A stretch of 64,000 nucleotides of DNA from Camarhynchus parvulus. Lineage: Eukaryota > Chordata > Aves > Passeriformes > Thraupidae. The notes under the pieces are model-generated. The model ran no database searches and had not been told where the DNA came from. It worked only from the letters and a program-made list of their open reading frames with translations. The stretch lies in contig NC_044596.1 of NCBI RefSeq assembly GCF_901933205.1, forward strand, positions 6,196,214 through 6,260,213. The letters run 5' to 3'. A program made the position numbers and the translations under genes. This document shows, one piece after another, positions 1-12,865 of the stretch; position 1 is the first letter of the stretch; each line of letters begins with the position of its first letter.

Positions 1-317
1 TTTCATGGTTTGCTGCCAAGAACGAGCCAGTGACCACATCCCAGCCTGAGCAGATGAAGCCAACAGCAGTCATCTTCCAGAGACCAAGGATCACACAGCA
101 CCTGGCCTTTGGTGGTGGGAAAGGGTTAAAGAACTCAACACCATCCCAGGCAGTGCCAAGCTTGGCATCCAGGTGCACCAAGTGGCTTTTCTGAGGTCAG
201 ATAAATAAAACGTGCCTGCAAGCAGCTCCCGAGCTGCCTGTCCAGCTCCTGGGCCAACAATCCAGCCCTTTGTCTGTGTTGCAGAGCCCTGGGATGCCCG
301 AGCTCCCCCCGCCTCAC

Positions 318-494
318 CTTGAAGATGGTGTTCTCCTCCTCGTGCTGGGGGCTGTGCCGGGTCGCGTGCTTCCAGGGGATCTGGAAGCGCTTGGCCTCGC
401 GGTTCAGCCAGATCAGCCCGGGGTACATCCCACTGTCCACCTGGGCCACCAGCCACGGCTTCAGGCGCACCCTGCGCGGGTGGAGGGCCATGCT
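318..494 (-). CDS. IRF6: Interferon regulatory factor 6, first coding exon (partial gene)
   Basis: IRF6 is a transcription factor of epithelial differentiation. The ATG is at 491 (minus) and the exon encodes 58 residues, [20 protein letters not shown] onward to ...EENTIFK at 318. This is the start of the IRF DNA-binding domain, with tryptophans 13, 28 and 40 of the tryptophan-repeat helix-turn-helix. It matches my recollection of mammalian IRF6 at nearly every residue. The acceptor (TTGCAG before AGCATG) puts only three untranslated bases in front of the ATG, so the 5' UTR lies in one or more upstream exons. The donor GTGAGG follows 318 in phase 0. The rest of the DNA-binding domain and the SMIR/IAD domain lie beyond the left edge; no second coding exon is visible in 1-317. 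Family assignment is very secure. Confidence 0.96.
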
Positions 495-3400
495 CTGCAA
501 GGGGGACAGCAGAGCCACTGCTGGAGGTTACTCGAGCCTCCTTGGCTTCAAAGAAACGGAATTCATGTAATGAGAAAGGGCCCTGTGCTGTGTAACTGCT
601 GTTGCTTTTATGGTACTGCACCCTGAGAGCACCAGTTCAGATTCAGCTGGGTGACTCCTCTGCGGGGAGAGTCACACACACCTCCCTGAGGGGGCCCAGA
701 GCTGTTACAGGGACAGCAGCTCACATTCAGGCTTCCAGGGTAATATTTGTGCTCAACGAGCACACGGAGGCAAGCCCTGAGCAGAGCTGGGCTGTAAGCC
801 CCGAGCAGGAGATAAAGGCACCAACAAGCCACAGCAGGAACAGGCAGCAGAGTTTCCAAAGCCTCCACATAGACCTTGAGAAGGGGCTGATCTGATCTCT
901 GCTCCTGCACTCTTGTCAGACTCTCAGCGAGGAGGAGAAAGGCTCACCCCGACTGGGAGGGCTTAGCTGAGGCACAGGGGCTGCTCTACCACAGGCACAG
1001 ACTCTGAAAGTCATTTTATGACTTTTCCATGAATACCCTGAATGCAGCATAATCACTGGCAAACAGCAGTGACCTGTAATAACCAGGATGTTTATCCAGA
1101 AGGACATGAACTGCAGGTCTGCCTGCACTGCTGCTAAAAATCGACTGCTGTTTACTTAATGTTTTTGTTAAGCAGCCCTGCACTGCTCATACAATTGCAG
1201 CCAGCCAACAATATTTTCCTTGTGTAGAACAAAGCCAAACAAACAGAATTAATGTGTGTCCCTCTCTAAGAAGGGCAACATTCAGTATCTTTAGATTTTG
1301 GGAGGGGATTTCTGCACCACACATGTGCTCACAGGGTGCATCTCCCATATTCCTTTGTAAATCCTGAAACAGAGGTGAGAAATTACAAATATTCCCATTA
1401 ATAAAGCAGTTACAGGACAAGTAAAACCTTTGCCATAAGCCCTGAATATTGCTGGAGGAATTGCAAAATGTGTCTGGTAGCAGAGATGGAGAAGATTAAA
1501 AAAAATCCTATCCAAGAACTAGTCCAGGAACAGGTTTTATTTGTTCAAATACCTGCAGATCCCATTCAGAGGCAAGCGCTCACACAAAATTAATCCAAAC
1601 ACAACTCAGTTTATCTGTTTATCTTCTCTGCAAAGAAAATGTTCGGCTTCAACTGCAAACCATTTTTAAATAATAGTTTGAAAATGTGTGGGCACATTAC
1701 CAGACTGTTTCCCAGGAGCTGCAAAGGATCAGGAAGCAATCATCAAAATTATTTTAGTGTTCCTGAAACTCTGCTGTGTTGGTTCTCCATGTTGAAAATG
1801 CTATCAGAATTAAACCTTCAGAAGTGTGCTTGCAAAGACACAAAGTCCAGATTAATCCTGGACTTGGAATTGAGACCAAAATCAGGTACTGATTCCTCTT
1901 GAAAAGGAAAAAAAAAAAGTGACATTTTGAAGAATCCTTTCTGCGACTGCTTTCCACCATTTCTTTTAACGTTACATCTCACTTAACATTACAAGCAGTC
2001 CCTGCTAATAACGTGTGCTGCGCACATACGTTTGCAAGACACAGAGTAAATTCAAATCCCCCAAACAGGAGAGATTTGTGCCCCTGCCCCAGCAGAGGAG
2101 TCGGGTGACAAGGTGGGCGCTGGCAGGGATTGTCCCGGGGCCTGCAGACAGCGTCTGCCAGCGCTCAGCACTACAATGCTTTATGACCTTTTATCACCAA
2201 TGACTTGTTGACACAATAACTGAGAGCAAATCAACTTGAATCCCATTGCTGCGCTCAGACGGTGAGTCAGCCTCTCACAACCTTCAACTTCGATCCGGTG
2301 GGTTCCACCAATGCCAGACACCTGGGGAATGCCTGGGCACACTCACGGTGGGTTCCACCAATGCCAGACACCTGGGAATGCCTGGGCACATCCACAGTGG
2401 GTTCCACCAATGCCAGACACCTGGGGAATGGCTGGGCACATCCACAGTGGGTTCCACCAATGCCAGACACCTGGGGAATGCCTGGGCACACCCACAGTGG
2501 GTTCCACCAATGCCAGACACCTGGGGAATGGCTGGGCACATCCACAGTGGGTTTCACTAAGGCCAGACACCTGGGGAATGGCTGGGCACACTCACAGTGG
2601 GTTCCACCAGTGCCAGACAGCTGGGGAATGCCTGGGCACATCCACAGTGGGTTTCACCAATGCCAGACACCTGGGGAATGCCTGGGCACACTCACAGCTC
2701 TGCCAAGGCAGAGGCTCCTTGGTGCACAAACCCAGGGACTGCCCAGCTCCCTTTATTCCCACTCAATCTGGGTGCTGGGTAGGGATAATTAGCACATCAG
2801 TGTGCTGCTAATGCATCTCTGGTCTGTGATGTAATTACTGCCTGTACCCTAATTATTAGTATTTCTCCTTGGAGACATTGAGCCCAACAAGAGCCACTCC
2901 AAGTTAGGAAGGAGCAGACAGCCTGCAGCCATTCCCCGGAGGGCTGCAGAGGAGTGACCAAGGTCAGGGACAGCCCTGGTCAGCTGTGATGACACTCCGG
3001 GCCCTGGTGAGGTCCCAGACAGTTCAACAGCCCACGGAGCACCAGAAAAACCATCCTGAAGCCCAACTCAGCTTTGCTGCACAGATGCTTTTGCTCCTTG
3101 CCTGCAGATCCAAATATACTCAGCATTCCTGCTCCATCTCATCCATTAAAGCCTCTGAAGATGGAAGGGTCTTCTTGGGGTTCACTGCTGCAAACCCCCA
3201 GACCCCTCTCCTTGCTCATTACCTTTGTTTGACTATATTATCCTGGATTTCATGGACCTGTATTCATCTTTTCAAAGGCAAACCTTCCCACAGAGGAACA
3301 GGCTGAATTGCCATCCGACGCTGAATCACCTCCCTGCACCGGCAACCTGGGGCTCCCACAGTTCAGAGCTCTGTACATCCCCTGTCACCCACCACCCCTG

Positions 3401-3639
3401 CTGTCCCCAGCACACCCGAACACGATCAACTTTGAATTCCCAGTTTGCACACCCCAGTCTGGTCACCTCAGCCCCCGCCACGGCCGGGCTGCCCCTGAAA
3501 TTGGAAGGGGCACGAGTTGTTACACAAAATGTGGGGATTTGGGGTGCAACAGCTGCGATCCGAAGACTGCAGGGGGTGGGGGAAACACACGAGCCTTACC
3601 CTAACTTTAGGCCTCGCTTTACAGCGATAGGAAGGCGTA
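495..3639. other. IRF6 upstream interval, no coding exon recognised
   Basis: Between the IRF6 coding exon and the CpG island I see no protein-coding exon on either strand. It presumably holds the first IRF6 intron(s) and untranslated exon(s), which I could not place. The only obvious structure is the 50-bp minisatellite at 2.3-2.7 kb. Confidence 0.5.
2291..2700. repeat. 50-bp minisatellite, about 8 copies
   Basis: A tandem array with a period of 50 bp (one copy is 49 because a G is missing). Each unit contains GGTTCCACCAATGCCAGACA followed by CCTGGGGAATG(C/G)CTGGGCACA. Copies start near 2301, 2351, 2400, 2450 and so on. Differences are mostly single substitutions, so the array is young. Apparent ORFs through it on both strands are by-products. 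Confidence 0.95.
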
Positions 3640-4270
3640 GCCCGGGGCTAGCCCGGCGCTGCCCGCGGAGCCGGGGGCAAGGAGCGCTAAACTGGCGTTT
3701 GCAGCGGGCTCTGCCCTCCCGCACCCGCCCGGCGCCCCCGCACCGCCGCCCCCGCCCCGGGGCCGGGCAGTGCAGCGTGCAGAGCCCCGCACGGAGCCCC
3801 GCGGTGCCCGAGCCCCGCTCCGAGCCCGCACCGCGCCCGCTCCGCCCGGAGCCCCACGCGGGACGGGGCCGCGCCCGGCGGCTCCCGGGCCGGGCGGCTC
3901 CGGGGCCGGTACCGCCCGATCCCCGCGCCCCGCACGGCTCACCCCGTCCGTCCGTGCGTCGTCCGTCTGTCCGTCCGTGGGGCTGGGGCGGGTCCGTCCC
4001 GCGGGGGCTCGGGGCCGCCCCGCGGGCCCGCGCGTGGGGCAGCGGCGCTCGGGCAGCGGCGGCCGCGCTCGCCCAGCGCCCGCCCCGCCTCACCTGGCCC
4101 GGCCCGCCCCGCCTCACCTGGCCCGGCCCGCCCCTCACCCGCCCCGCCTCACCTGGCCCGGCCCGCCCCTCACCTGCCCAGGTGCGCTCGGCGCAGCCGC
4201 TCCGCCCGCCCCGCCCCGCCCCGCAGATCCCGGGGCAAGGGGAGCTCCCCGCGCCCCTGCCCTTCTGCCG
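3640..4270. promoter_or_regulatory. CpG island, probable IRF6 promoter
   Basis: About 630 bp of very GC-rich, CpG-dense sequence with many CCGCCC/GCCCCGCC (Sp1-type) boxes and no TATA box at a sensible place. It is the only CpG island between IRF6 and GUCA1B, so it most likely drives IRF6 leftward; that assignment is inferred from position. The right half carries a short tandem repeat whose unit includes the E-box CACCTG: forward copies at 4091, 4115, 4150 and 4171 and an inverted copy CAGGTG at 4179. Long ORFs across it result from absence of stops in GC-rich DNA. Confidence 0.65.
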
Positions 4271-4462
4271 CGGCCCTTTTCCTGTCAAACGGAGTCTTTA
4301 GGAAACTTCCAAACGGGATATTTTTTTCCCCCTGGTAAATGGAGTGTTTAGGAAAGGAAGTTTGCTTTTAAGCGGGATATATTTGCCTTTTGAATTGAAT
4401 ATTTTGTGAAGAAAGCATTATGTTCCTGGGCTGTTTCACAGTTCAAAGCATACTCAGCTGAG

Positions 4463-4700
4463 TCACAGAATCACGGCATGGTGAAAGCTGGAAAAGACCT
4501 CGAAGATCGTCGAGTCCAAACATTAACCCAGCCCTGCTGAGTCCACCCCCAAACCGTGTCCCTCGGCACCACATCCGCAGGGTTCTGAGCACTTCCAGGG
4601 ACAGTGGCTCCCTGCTTCCCCGGGCAGCCTGTTCCAATGCTTGTCCATCTTTTCAGTGAAGAAATTCTCCCAAATATCCAATCTATACCTCCCCTAGCAC
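4463..4700 (-). mobile_element. CR1 LINE 3' fragment
   Basis: Starts on the plus strand as CACAGAATCACGGCATGG..., the reverse complement of the CR1 3' end, and continues with typical CR1 text (aagacctcgaagatcgtcga, then cagcctgttccaatgcttg). About 240 bp remain. It is a truncated, inactive copy. Confidence 0.85.
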
Positions 4701-4734
4701 AACCTTAGTACATTTGCTCTGTCCCACATCCATA

Positions 4735-4792
4735 TCCATCCATATTAATCCATATTAATCCATATCCATCCATATAAATCCATATCCAGGCA
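4735..4792. repeat. Short AT-rich tandem repeat (ccatatTAATccatat type)
   Basis: Alternating ATCCATATCC and ATCCATATTA units over about 55 bp, directly after the CR1 fragment. Confidence 0.8.
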
Positions 4793-4799
4793 ATGATAG

Positions 4800-7700
4800 G
4801 ACAGGATGAAGTCAAACCGTAAAGTCAGCTCTGATTAAAGCCACAGGCACACAGTTTTTTCTCTGAAAAGCATAAAACGTCCCTCTTCCCTGGTTCCATC
4901 CCCGCTGTGGGTCACACCTACCCCTGGGAAGGGGCTCAGCAGCTTCTCCCTGGTCCCTCTGCAGGCTCCTGCCCTCCAGCCTCGCGTCTTATTTATTTTC
5001 CTCGTAGGTGGAGAACCATGACTCAGTGGTGAATCTTGGTTTCAAGGATCATACAGTGCTTCACCTTTCAGTTTCAATGAACCAGAAAAAAAATGGGAAT
5101 TTCCCTTCTCCTTCTCACCGTGAACGCTGTGGAAAATACTGAGCCCTGGCTTTGGGAAGGCTGACTTACACCCACAGCTCAGTCCTGAGCCAAGAGGCTG
5201 GAACTGGACACAATCTTGGAGATATTCACAGAGACAAAACAAGCCACTGTTTTGCTGGGCAAGTTTGCCTTGCTGGATACCAAGGGCAAGGTAAATATTT
5301 CAGGCTTCATTCAGCATGGAATTCCACTCAGAGGAAACATGCAGGGTTTGTCAGCACATAAGAAAATCTTCCTGGCAATAAGCAGAATAGCAGATGTGAC
5401 ACTCTGAGGTCAGTGCTCTCTGTGCTGGGTGAGGTGGGTTCCCTTAGTGGTACCTGACCATTCCTGACGTGTAAATCAAGGGACAGCAGCTCCTGCAGTA
5501 AAACACCCCTGCTGTTCCTGCTGTGTGAAGCATGCAGTGGTAGGACAATTTTGGGAGCAGCCAGGAAGAGGCACAGGCAGAAATTGGGCTGAACTCCAGG
5601 GCAAGCTCTGCAGGATCTTTGATCTCTCCTCAGCCAGGGCAGCACAAAAGCTCCTGCATTCCTGCTGTGCACACCTCTGTCCCGCAGGGAAAGGGCAGGA
5701 TGCTCTGGGCTGGCCCTGCTTGTGGGGGCTGCTGTGCAGGGGGACACCAGTGCTGCTGCTCGCTCTGCTGCTGCCCTGGCAGTGCCTGGCCAGGGTTTGC
5801 CCTTCCTGGGCACACTGGAAGGACACTCAGATGCCCAAGCTGCAGGAGAGGTCCTGGGGCGGGTCAGGGCTGGGGGATTTTAAAAATGGAGCAATGTGGC
5901 AAAGCAGCTGGCTGAGGACTGCTCCAGCCTGGGAGAAGGGTCCAGTGGTGCCTGCAGTGTCCCTGCAGCTGGTCAGGGCAGGCAGCTGTGCCTGCTGCCT
6001 CTGCCACAGCCCCTGCTGCCTTCCCAGCACCGACACAGATGCCAAACAAATGAGTCTGCCCAGCCCTCTGCAGGGTTTGTGGCTTTTTTTCCCTCCTGAG
6101 TTTCTCCCAGCCCGTGCTGAGGCGTGTGGCAGCACGCTGGGGTAGGCAGCTGACGGGAAAGCAGCTGCACATCTTTTTCCATGCTCTTGGCTGGGAAACT
6201 GCGCAGCTCCGGAGCTGCAGAGGTGATAATGCAGGATAACTCATGAGGCAGGATGTGCAGGCAGGTGTTACCTGTCTGTAACTGATCATCCAAAGTGCTC
6301 CCTCTGACACAACACCCAGAGCATTGATCCTGCTCCTTCCGGCACACAAACTGCCCCAGCCTCTGCACTGTGGTGTTTTCTAGAAATTATTCTTTTTATT
6401 TTTACTTCTCCCTGACTATATTTACCTCTAACTGCATCATTTTTTAAAATCAAATGAAGAGATCTTTTGGCTGATAAACTGTACCTTGTGAAGTGACATC
6501 CTGCTGGCTGAGACAGCAGCTCTTCCAGTGCAGTCTGCAGAGCACACAGAGGATGTGCAGAGGAATTTCCATACCAGGAGCTATGGGATTTACTTTATTT
6601 CAGTGCCAAATAAACATCACTATTTTATCAACACGATTGTATGTCATGATACCTGCAAGAGCAGCAGCTGGGCTTTGTACTCCAGGTCTCTTGCAGCCCT
6701 TTGTTCCCAGCTGGAGAAGATTGCAGTCATCAAAACAAAAAGGAACCATTTTCTCTCCTGGGAACAGATCACCAAGTTCCCATAAGGCAAAACAAAATTA
6801 TGCAATGAGTCAAGACAATGTCCTGGGCATGTGGAGTCTTGCTGTGTGCTCTCAGCACTCACATTCCAGCAGGCAGCTCCGTGCAGGAGAGCAGCACAAA
6901 ATGGTGGAGAGGCTTCACCCCAGCACATCCCAAAGTCCCCAGCTGTGCTGCAGGGAAAAGGAACAAATCCTTCCCACCCTGTCCTGGCAGCCCCTCTGTG
7001 GCCTGGGGCTCTTTGTGACCAGGGAGAGCTCCTGGCCTCACCAGCCAGGATAATCCCAAAAATTATATAAAATCATTTATTAACATGACTGTGGCTACCA
7101 AATACTTCTTTCCAGTAGCTCTAGTGAAGAGGAAAATGGGGGGATGGATTAATTGTTATTTTTCTGGTGGGCAGCCCCACAGCTGCTCTGCTGTGGATGA
7201 GGCAGCTCTGAGTCAGGCGCTGAAGCACTCCCAAAAGGAAGGGCTGAGTTCATTATTGTCTTGCATTCTTCTAGGCACGAGGATAGGCAAGAATATCATT
7301 AGATAGAAATGCTTTAACTGAAACAGAACAGTCTTAAATTTTCTGGCAGCTTCTCTGGCCCTTCCCATCCGTCTCCAGGCTTCTGCTGTGTTGTCTCTGT
7401 CCTCTCTTTGCTCTTAAGTGAAACCAAACCTCGCCTGGGTATCCTCACATGTAAAGGTGTAACACAACTCCTGCAAATCTCTGTGTGTATATAAAAATAT
7501 AAATATATAAATATATAAATGTAAATATATACACACACAGAGTACCACTGCTGGGTCACTTGCAGGTGTGAGTGGATTCAGACCAAACCCCACTCTGACA
7601 GTGCAGCATGAATTGCTCCACTGCTCTGCAATATCAAATTCAAATTTCACCCAGGTTCTTAACCAGTATTCTTCCATGAGAGAGGCTCTTCTTACCTAAC

Positions 7701-8640
7701 CAACACCAAAAAAAGTTCCAAAAAACGAGCAGCTTAAATCCATCTGGGCCTTGGCACGTAGGATAAGAGAATCTATGGTTTCCTATTAATGCTGCTCCAA
7801 TCCTCTTAATGAAGATATTGGGCTGGCTTGGGCACATTTATAGCTCAGGTCATTCTTTCCACTGACACAGATACTGGTGGGGTTCAGAACAGTGGGGCTG
7901 GGGAGCAGAAAGGCTGGTGGCTGTGAGGAAGAGGAAGGGCCTCTGTGTGTGCTGAGAGGAGGGCTCTGGGTGGTGCTGAGCAGAAGGAGCCAGCCCAGGG
8001 AAGAGCTGCACTTTGTGTCTGTCATCAGAGCCATAAATGAGCTTCAGGGGGAAGGGGAAAGCAGGAGAATTTCCATGGACACAAAGGAGGGAAGGGAATA
8101 AGGAGAAAATGCTCTAAAAATATGGAAATAAACAACTCCTGCTCTTTTTAGCTTAAAGCTTTAAGATGGAGATGTGGCAGTAAGAGGAATGTGTGTGTAT
8201 CTACTGTGTATCACTAATTGTCTCACAGCCCACTGCAGGCATTCAATTAATTTAATCCACCAGCAGGTTTTTCTGTGGAAGTGTTTGTTTTCTCAGGATC
8301 CCCTCTCTGTAGTTGTTGTTTTTCCTGTGCCCCATCTCACTGGAGCACTGAGCAACCCCCACAGGCAGGTAACACAAGCCAGCACTGCAAAGATGAATGT
8401 TCCTTCCCCTACAATCCCCTTTTTCCCCTAGAAAACCCTGCAGGACAGAGAGTGGGGCTGTGTGCTGTGTGTGCAGGGAACCTCTGCTCCCAAATTCTTT
8501 CACAGGGAGGCATTAATGTGTAGAAAGACCGTGAGCCCCTGGAGTTTGCTTCTAAATAGGGCACAGCTCAGAACATCTGAAGGTCTCTGGGGCTCATGGG
8601 TGGGAATCTCCTAATGATCTTTAGTTATTTTTATCCGCGC
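4800..8640. other. Intergenic interval between IRF6 promoter and GUCA1B
   Basis: No exon with acceptable splice sites and family similarity was seen. ORFs here (for example 5525-6145 plus) have no recognisable domain and are overlapped by equally long ORFs in other frames. A TAATCC motif (CRX/OTX type) lies at 8253-8258, about 0.6 kb upstream of the GUCA1B ATG. Confidence 0.5.
7476..7545. repeat. AT-rich microsatellite (ATATAAAT-type, then ACAC)
   Basis: Runs of tatAAATATATAAATATA followed by ATATATACACACACACAG; a simple low-complexity tract. Confidence 0.85.
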
Positions 8641-8882
8641 CCAGTGCTCAGTGCTCCGGGGCACAGGAGCCACTCTGAGATCTCCTGCGGAGTGCACGGA
8701 GCTGCCAGCAGCTGGGCAGGGAGGAGGAACAGAAAATAAAGCACAAAAAAGGGAAGGTGACATAGCAAGACACAGCACTGACATCACAGGAAGGCACGGG
8801 ACAGAGAGAAGAAAAAGAACAAAGGACTTTGGCAGGTTCTTCTTCTTTTCCTTCTGTTTTTAATCCTGCTTTCCCGAAGAAA

Positions 8883-11800
8883 ATGGGGCAGCAGTTCACC
8901 AATGCTGAAGGGGAGCAAGGGGAGATTGATGTTGCAGAGCTGCAGGAATGGTACAAGAAGTTTGTGGTGGAATGTCCCAGTGGGACCCTCTTCATGCACG
9001 AGTTCAAGAGGTTCTTCGGGGTCCAGGACAACCAGGAAGCAGCAGAGTATGTGGAGAACATGTTCAGGGCTTTTGACAAGAATGGGGTAAGTGCTGAGAG
9101 GGTTCTACAGTCATTTATTTCTCTATATTATATACATAACGAGGGACCAGCGAGGGCAGGAGAAGGAGCACAGGCTGGCCTGGATTTATCTCCTCAAATC
9201 TCCACCTAAATTAAGGTCAGAATGTCCCCTTAAGGGACTAAGGGTGGATTAAAAAGTTGGAAGTTAGGCAGTCACACTTTGAGGCCCTCAAATAGCCAAG
9301 GCTCCCACATGGCAAAAATATTTCTGTGTTGAGATAGAGGGGAAATTACAGTGCAGGAAAATCCTACCCAGCCTTGTTCTGTGCTGGAGGAAGTGTCTGT
9401 GGCAGGTACGAGCAGGTGGTTTGTAATAAAATATTGGTTTTATCTTTGCTTTCCAAAAGCAGAGGAATGCTGGACAATTCAGACATTCTGTGTTTGATTC
9501 CCTTTGCCATATTTGCCATGGCACACCTGGGGAAAGTGGGATTTGTGGTTCAGCCCCAGCTCCTGCATCCCTGCCCTGCTGCAGGGCAGCCTGGCATGCG
9601 TTGGGGTCTCAGCTGCCTTGGCTGAGCAGCACTTGCCAAATGGGGAAATTATTCTTTTCCTGAAGCTCCTGATCATGTTCCAGCTGTGGGGATGTTTGTT
9701 CCTTGTATCAATACAGGAAAAGGGGGCTCAGGCTGTTCATCCCTGATCAACTCATCTCCCTTAAGCTCCCTTTGAAAATAGGGTCAAAATCTGATTGAAG
9801 TGGCAGCAAAAATCAGTTTGTGGGAAAGGATTTTAAAAGGCCGTGGAAGATGTTGGCAGGCCAGGCTTGTCTCAGAATTCCAAGTTGTGAAAAACCAAAT
9901 TCCTGCAAAAAATGAAAGGTTCAAGTCCCAGATTCCATTATGAAAGCTGTGGGGAAAAGGCAGCAGAGCAAACTGTGCATAAAAGATGAAGTCCCATTCC
10001 TAATTTACAGGAGTTTTCCTAACAGGACAGAGACTGGTTTTGGGGGGTGCTGGTGGATGCAGGATGGGAGGAGGAGCCCAGCCTGGCTGCAGGTCCTGAA
10101 CTGCCACAAACCTTCCCCAGAGTGCCAAGCAAGCTCCTGTGCCTGGCCTGTCCTCCCGGCAGCTCTAACCAGCTTTTCTGGGAGCTGCAAAGCACTTTGC
10201 CATCAGCTCTCTGCCCGGCCAAGGGTCACCCAGCTGCTGCTTCTGTGTCGGCGCAGGACAACACCATTGATTTCCTGGAATATGTGGCTGCCTTGAACCT
10301 GGTTTTGAGGGGGAAGCTGGAGCACAAGCTGAGGTGGACGTTCAAAGTGTATGACAAGGATGGGAACGGCTGCATAGACAAACCTGAGCTGCTGGAAATC
10401 GTTGAGGTAGGTGGGCATTGCCCAATCCTTTCTTTCAGCAATCCCTGCTCTTTGGCAACGCTCTGAGCTGTGTGGGGTTCGTGGTAATGGGGTTCCAAGG
10501 GTGCTGGGGGCTGAGCAGGTACACGGGCGCCTGTGCTCCTGCCTCAGGAGAGGCTGGGGAGCACATCCCATATCTGAGCACATGCTCATCCCCACCTGAG
10601 CCTCCCAGGGATGTGCAGGGCCCTCCCTGGGGCACAGGGGTCTCTCTGGGCAGGAAGGTGAGCACTGCTCCCCTGCAGCAGCAGCAGCAGCTGGGAAAGC
10701 AGGGCAGCCTGTCTGGGCCACCTCCCACTGCAGTTTTGAGGTCAGCCAAGAAGTGCCCAGAACTGTGAGGCCACTGTTAATCCTCTCTTGGGCAGACTTG
10801 ACACAAAACCCTTCAACCTGAGCAGCAAAGGTAACCATGGACAGGTGGTGCCATGGCAGGGCGAGATTCAGTCTGAGCCTTTCCCCTGGCAAGGGGCTCA
10901 GAATGAGAGCTGGGCCAGGCTGGATCTGCAGCCTGGGCACAGCTTCCCCAGGGCTGGGTCAGTCCAGCTGCGCCTGCCTTTGGGGGTCAGCAAAAGCTCC
11001 CACTCAAGGCCTGTGATTTTCCCCATCTGTGAAACTCTCACTTTGTTCTCTGCAAAGGAGCCCTGAGCTCTGCCCGTGTGTGTAAGGAGAGCAGGAGGGC
11101 AGCAGCCTCACAGAGCAAATGGGCTCACTAATGTGCAGCCATGAGGTCAGGGGTTCCATTGCAGATCTGAGCTGCTGAGGGGCAGATCTTTCCAGAAAGG
11201 TTCAAGCCCAGCCTTTGAGAAAGGCCTTCACAGCCACGGGGGGACAAGAGAGCTCAGTGCTTTCATCTCCCTGATCTGGGAGCTGCTTTCAGTCCATCTA
11301 CAGGCTGAAGAAGGTGTGCTGGTCGGACGTGGAGGACAGGACCCCGCTGCTGACCCCGGAGGAGGTGGTGGACAGGATATTCCAGCTGGTGGATGAGAAC
11401 GGGGACGGTGAGTGATGCCCAGGTGCATTCCTGAGAGCTCACCTGAGCTGGGCTGCCCAGACATCCCTGGGCTCTGTTGTGTTCTCACAATGGACAGCTG
11501 GGCTTGGTTCTGCTCTGTTGCACAGAGCCAAAAGTCTCTTGGTGGAGCAGGGTGAGATCCTTTTCATTGTTATTTTAATGCAAAACACAGAGGAGTCACT
11601 GCTGGGGCAGCTTTGGTGCCACTCAGATCCCACCCTCCGGCAGCCCCAGCAGGCCCAGGGCAGGTCCCAGCACCAGGAGCTGGGTGAGGACACTGGTTCC
11701 AGTCGGGCTGGGCCTTGCAGGACACGCTGGGTCACAGCCCCTGTCTGGTCCTTCAGCTGCTGAGGTGGGGGATCCCCTGAGATCGAGCCTGATCAGCATT

Positions 11801-12004
11801 TTTCTGAAACCTGGGTGGAACCCTGCCTCCTCCTCCTCCTCCTCTCTTACCTGCCTGTCCCTGCTCCCACCCACAGGGCAGCTGTCCCTTGACGAGTTCA
11901 TTGACGGGGCCAGGAAGGACAAGTGGGTGATGAAGATGCTGCAAATGGATGTGAACCCCGGGGGATGGATCACGGAGCAGAGGAGGAAGAGTGCTTTGTT
12001 CTGA
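8883..12004 (+). CDS. GUCA1B: Guanylate cyclase-activating protein 2 (GCAP2)
   Basis: A Ca2+-sensing activator of retinal membrane guanylate cyclase in photoreceptor outer segments; it restores cGMP when Ca2+ falls after light. Four coding exons: 8883-9086, 10257-10406, 11293-11407, 11877-12004, all with GT/AG ends, giving 198 residues (human 200). The start MGQQF keeps Gly2 for N-myristoylation. EF1 is the inactive CPSG type (residues 31-34). Canonical Ca2+ loops are EF2 D65-E76 ([12 protein letters not shown]), EF3 D101-E112 ([12 protein letters not shown]) and EF4 D152-E163 (DENGDGQLSLDE). The tail ...[13 protein letters not shown] ends in a basic motif typical of GCAP2. The insertion between EF3 and EF4 ([11 protein letters not shown]) differs from mammals. 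It converges on GUCA1A, as in mammals. Exons and identity are secure; the untranslated start is not mapped. Confidence 0.97.
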
Positions 12005-12865
12005 GAGGGCTCGGTGCTGAGCCCCAGGTGTGACCCTTCCTCCCTCTAGCCCGGTAACAACTTTCCTTTTTAATTCCATCTCAGCATCCAGGTGAGAACC
12101 GGAGTGGTTTAAGGAGCCGTCTCTGCTGTAAAACCCACGTGCTGAGCACTGCTGGTACCCAGGGACTATTTCTGGCCCATGAATAACTCTTGACTGTGTA
12201 CACAATCCCGTGTTTGCCAGCTCTGCTTTTTGGTTACACCCCAGGAACAAACTCTGGTGGCTTCCTGCAGCAGATCCCGAGCAGGGTTGGGGCTGGGCAG
12301 TGGGGATGGAGCCTGGCTGCTGCCCAGAGCGGCCTGGCCATGGCTCACCCCTGCAGGGCAGCACAGGCAGCTGGGGGGTGCTCAGGGGGTCCCTGTGTGT
12401 GTTTTGTAGCCTTTACTGCTGCTCGTGTCCAACATAACCCCACCAGAAATGAGAGCTGGGCCTGAGCAGTGGCCAGGGCAGCACAGAGCTCAGGGAAACA
12501 ACCTCAGGGCTGGGCAGGAGCAGCAGCAGCTCCTTCCTCCCCATCCTGGGACCAGAGGCTGCTCCTTCACTGCCCAGAGCCTGAGGGGCTGAGGGATGCT
12601 GGCTCCACACTCTGGCATTTCCCAGCCCCACTCAGAGCCCAGAACGGCCCAGGTGGGACTCAGCTCCTTCCAGCCCCTGGTTCTGGGGAATCCTCACTCT
12701 GGAGCAGCTTCTCCTGCCCCGGGAGAGGGGTGAGCCCGGGGAGCTCCGGGATTTTCACTGCACTGGGGAAAGTTTGGTGTGGGAGCAGAGATGAGGGAAG
12801 AGCGGGGTTGTGCTTGGCAGTGTCTCTGCAGTAGGGGGATTTGTGCTGCTCCATTGGCAGGACCA

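Noticed and set aside
3225..4351. 358-codon plus and 230-codon minus ORFs in the CpG island
   Set aside because: GC-rich DNA without stops; the composition is Pro/Arg/Ala noise, and the region is better explained as a promoter.
5525..6145. 206-codon plus ORF between IRF6 and GUCA1B
   Set aside because: No recognisable domain, several overlapping antisense ORFs of the same size, no splice or poly(A) context.
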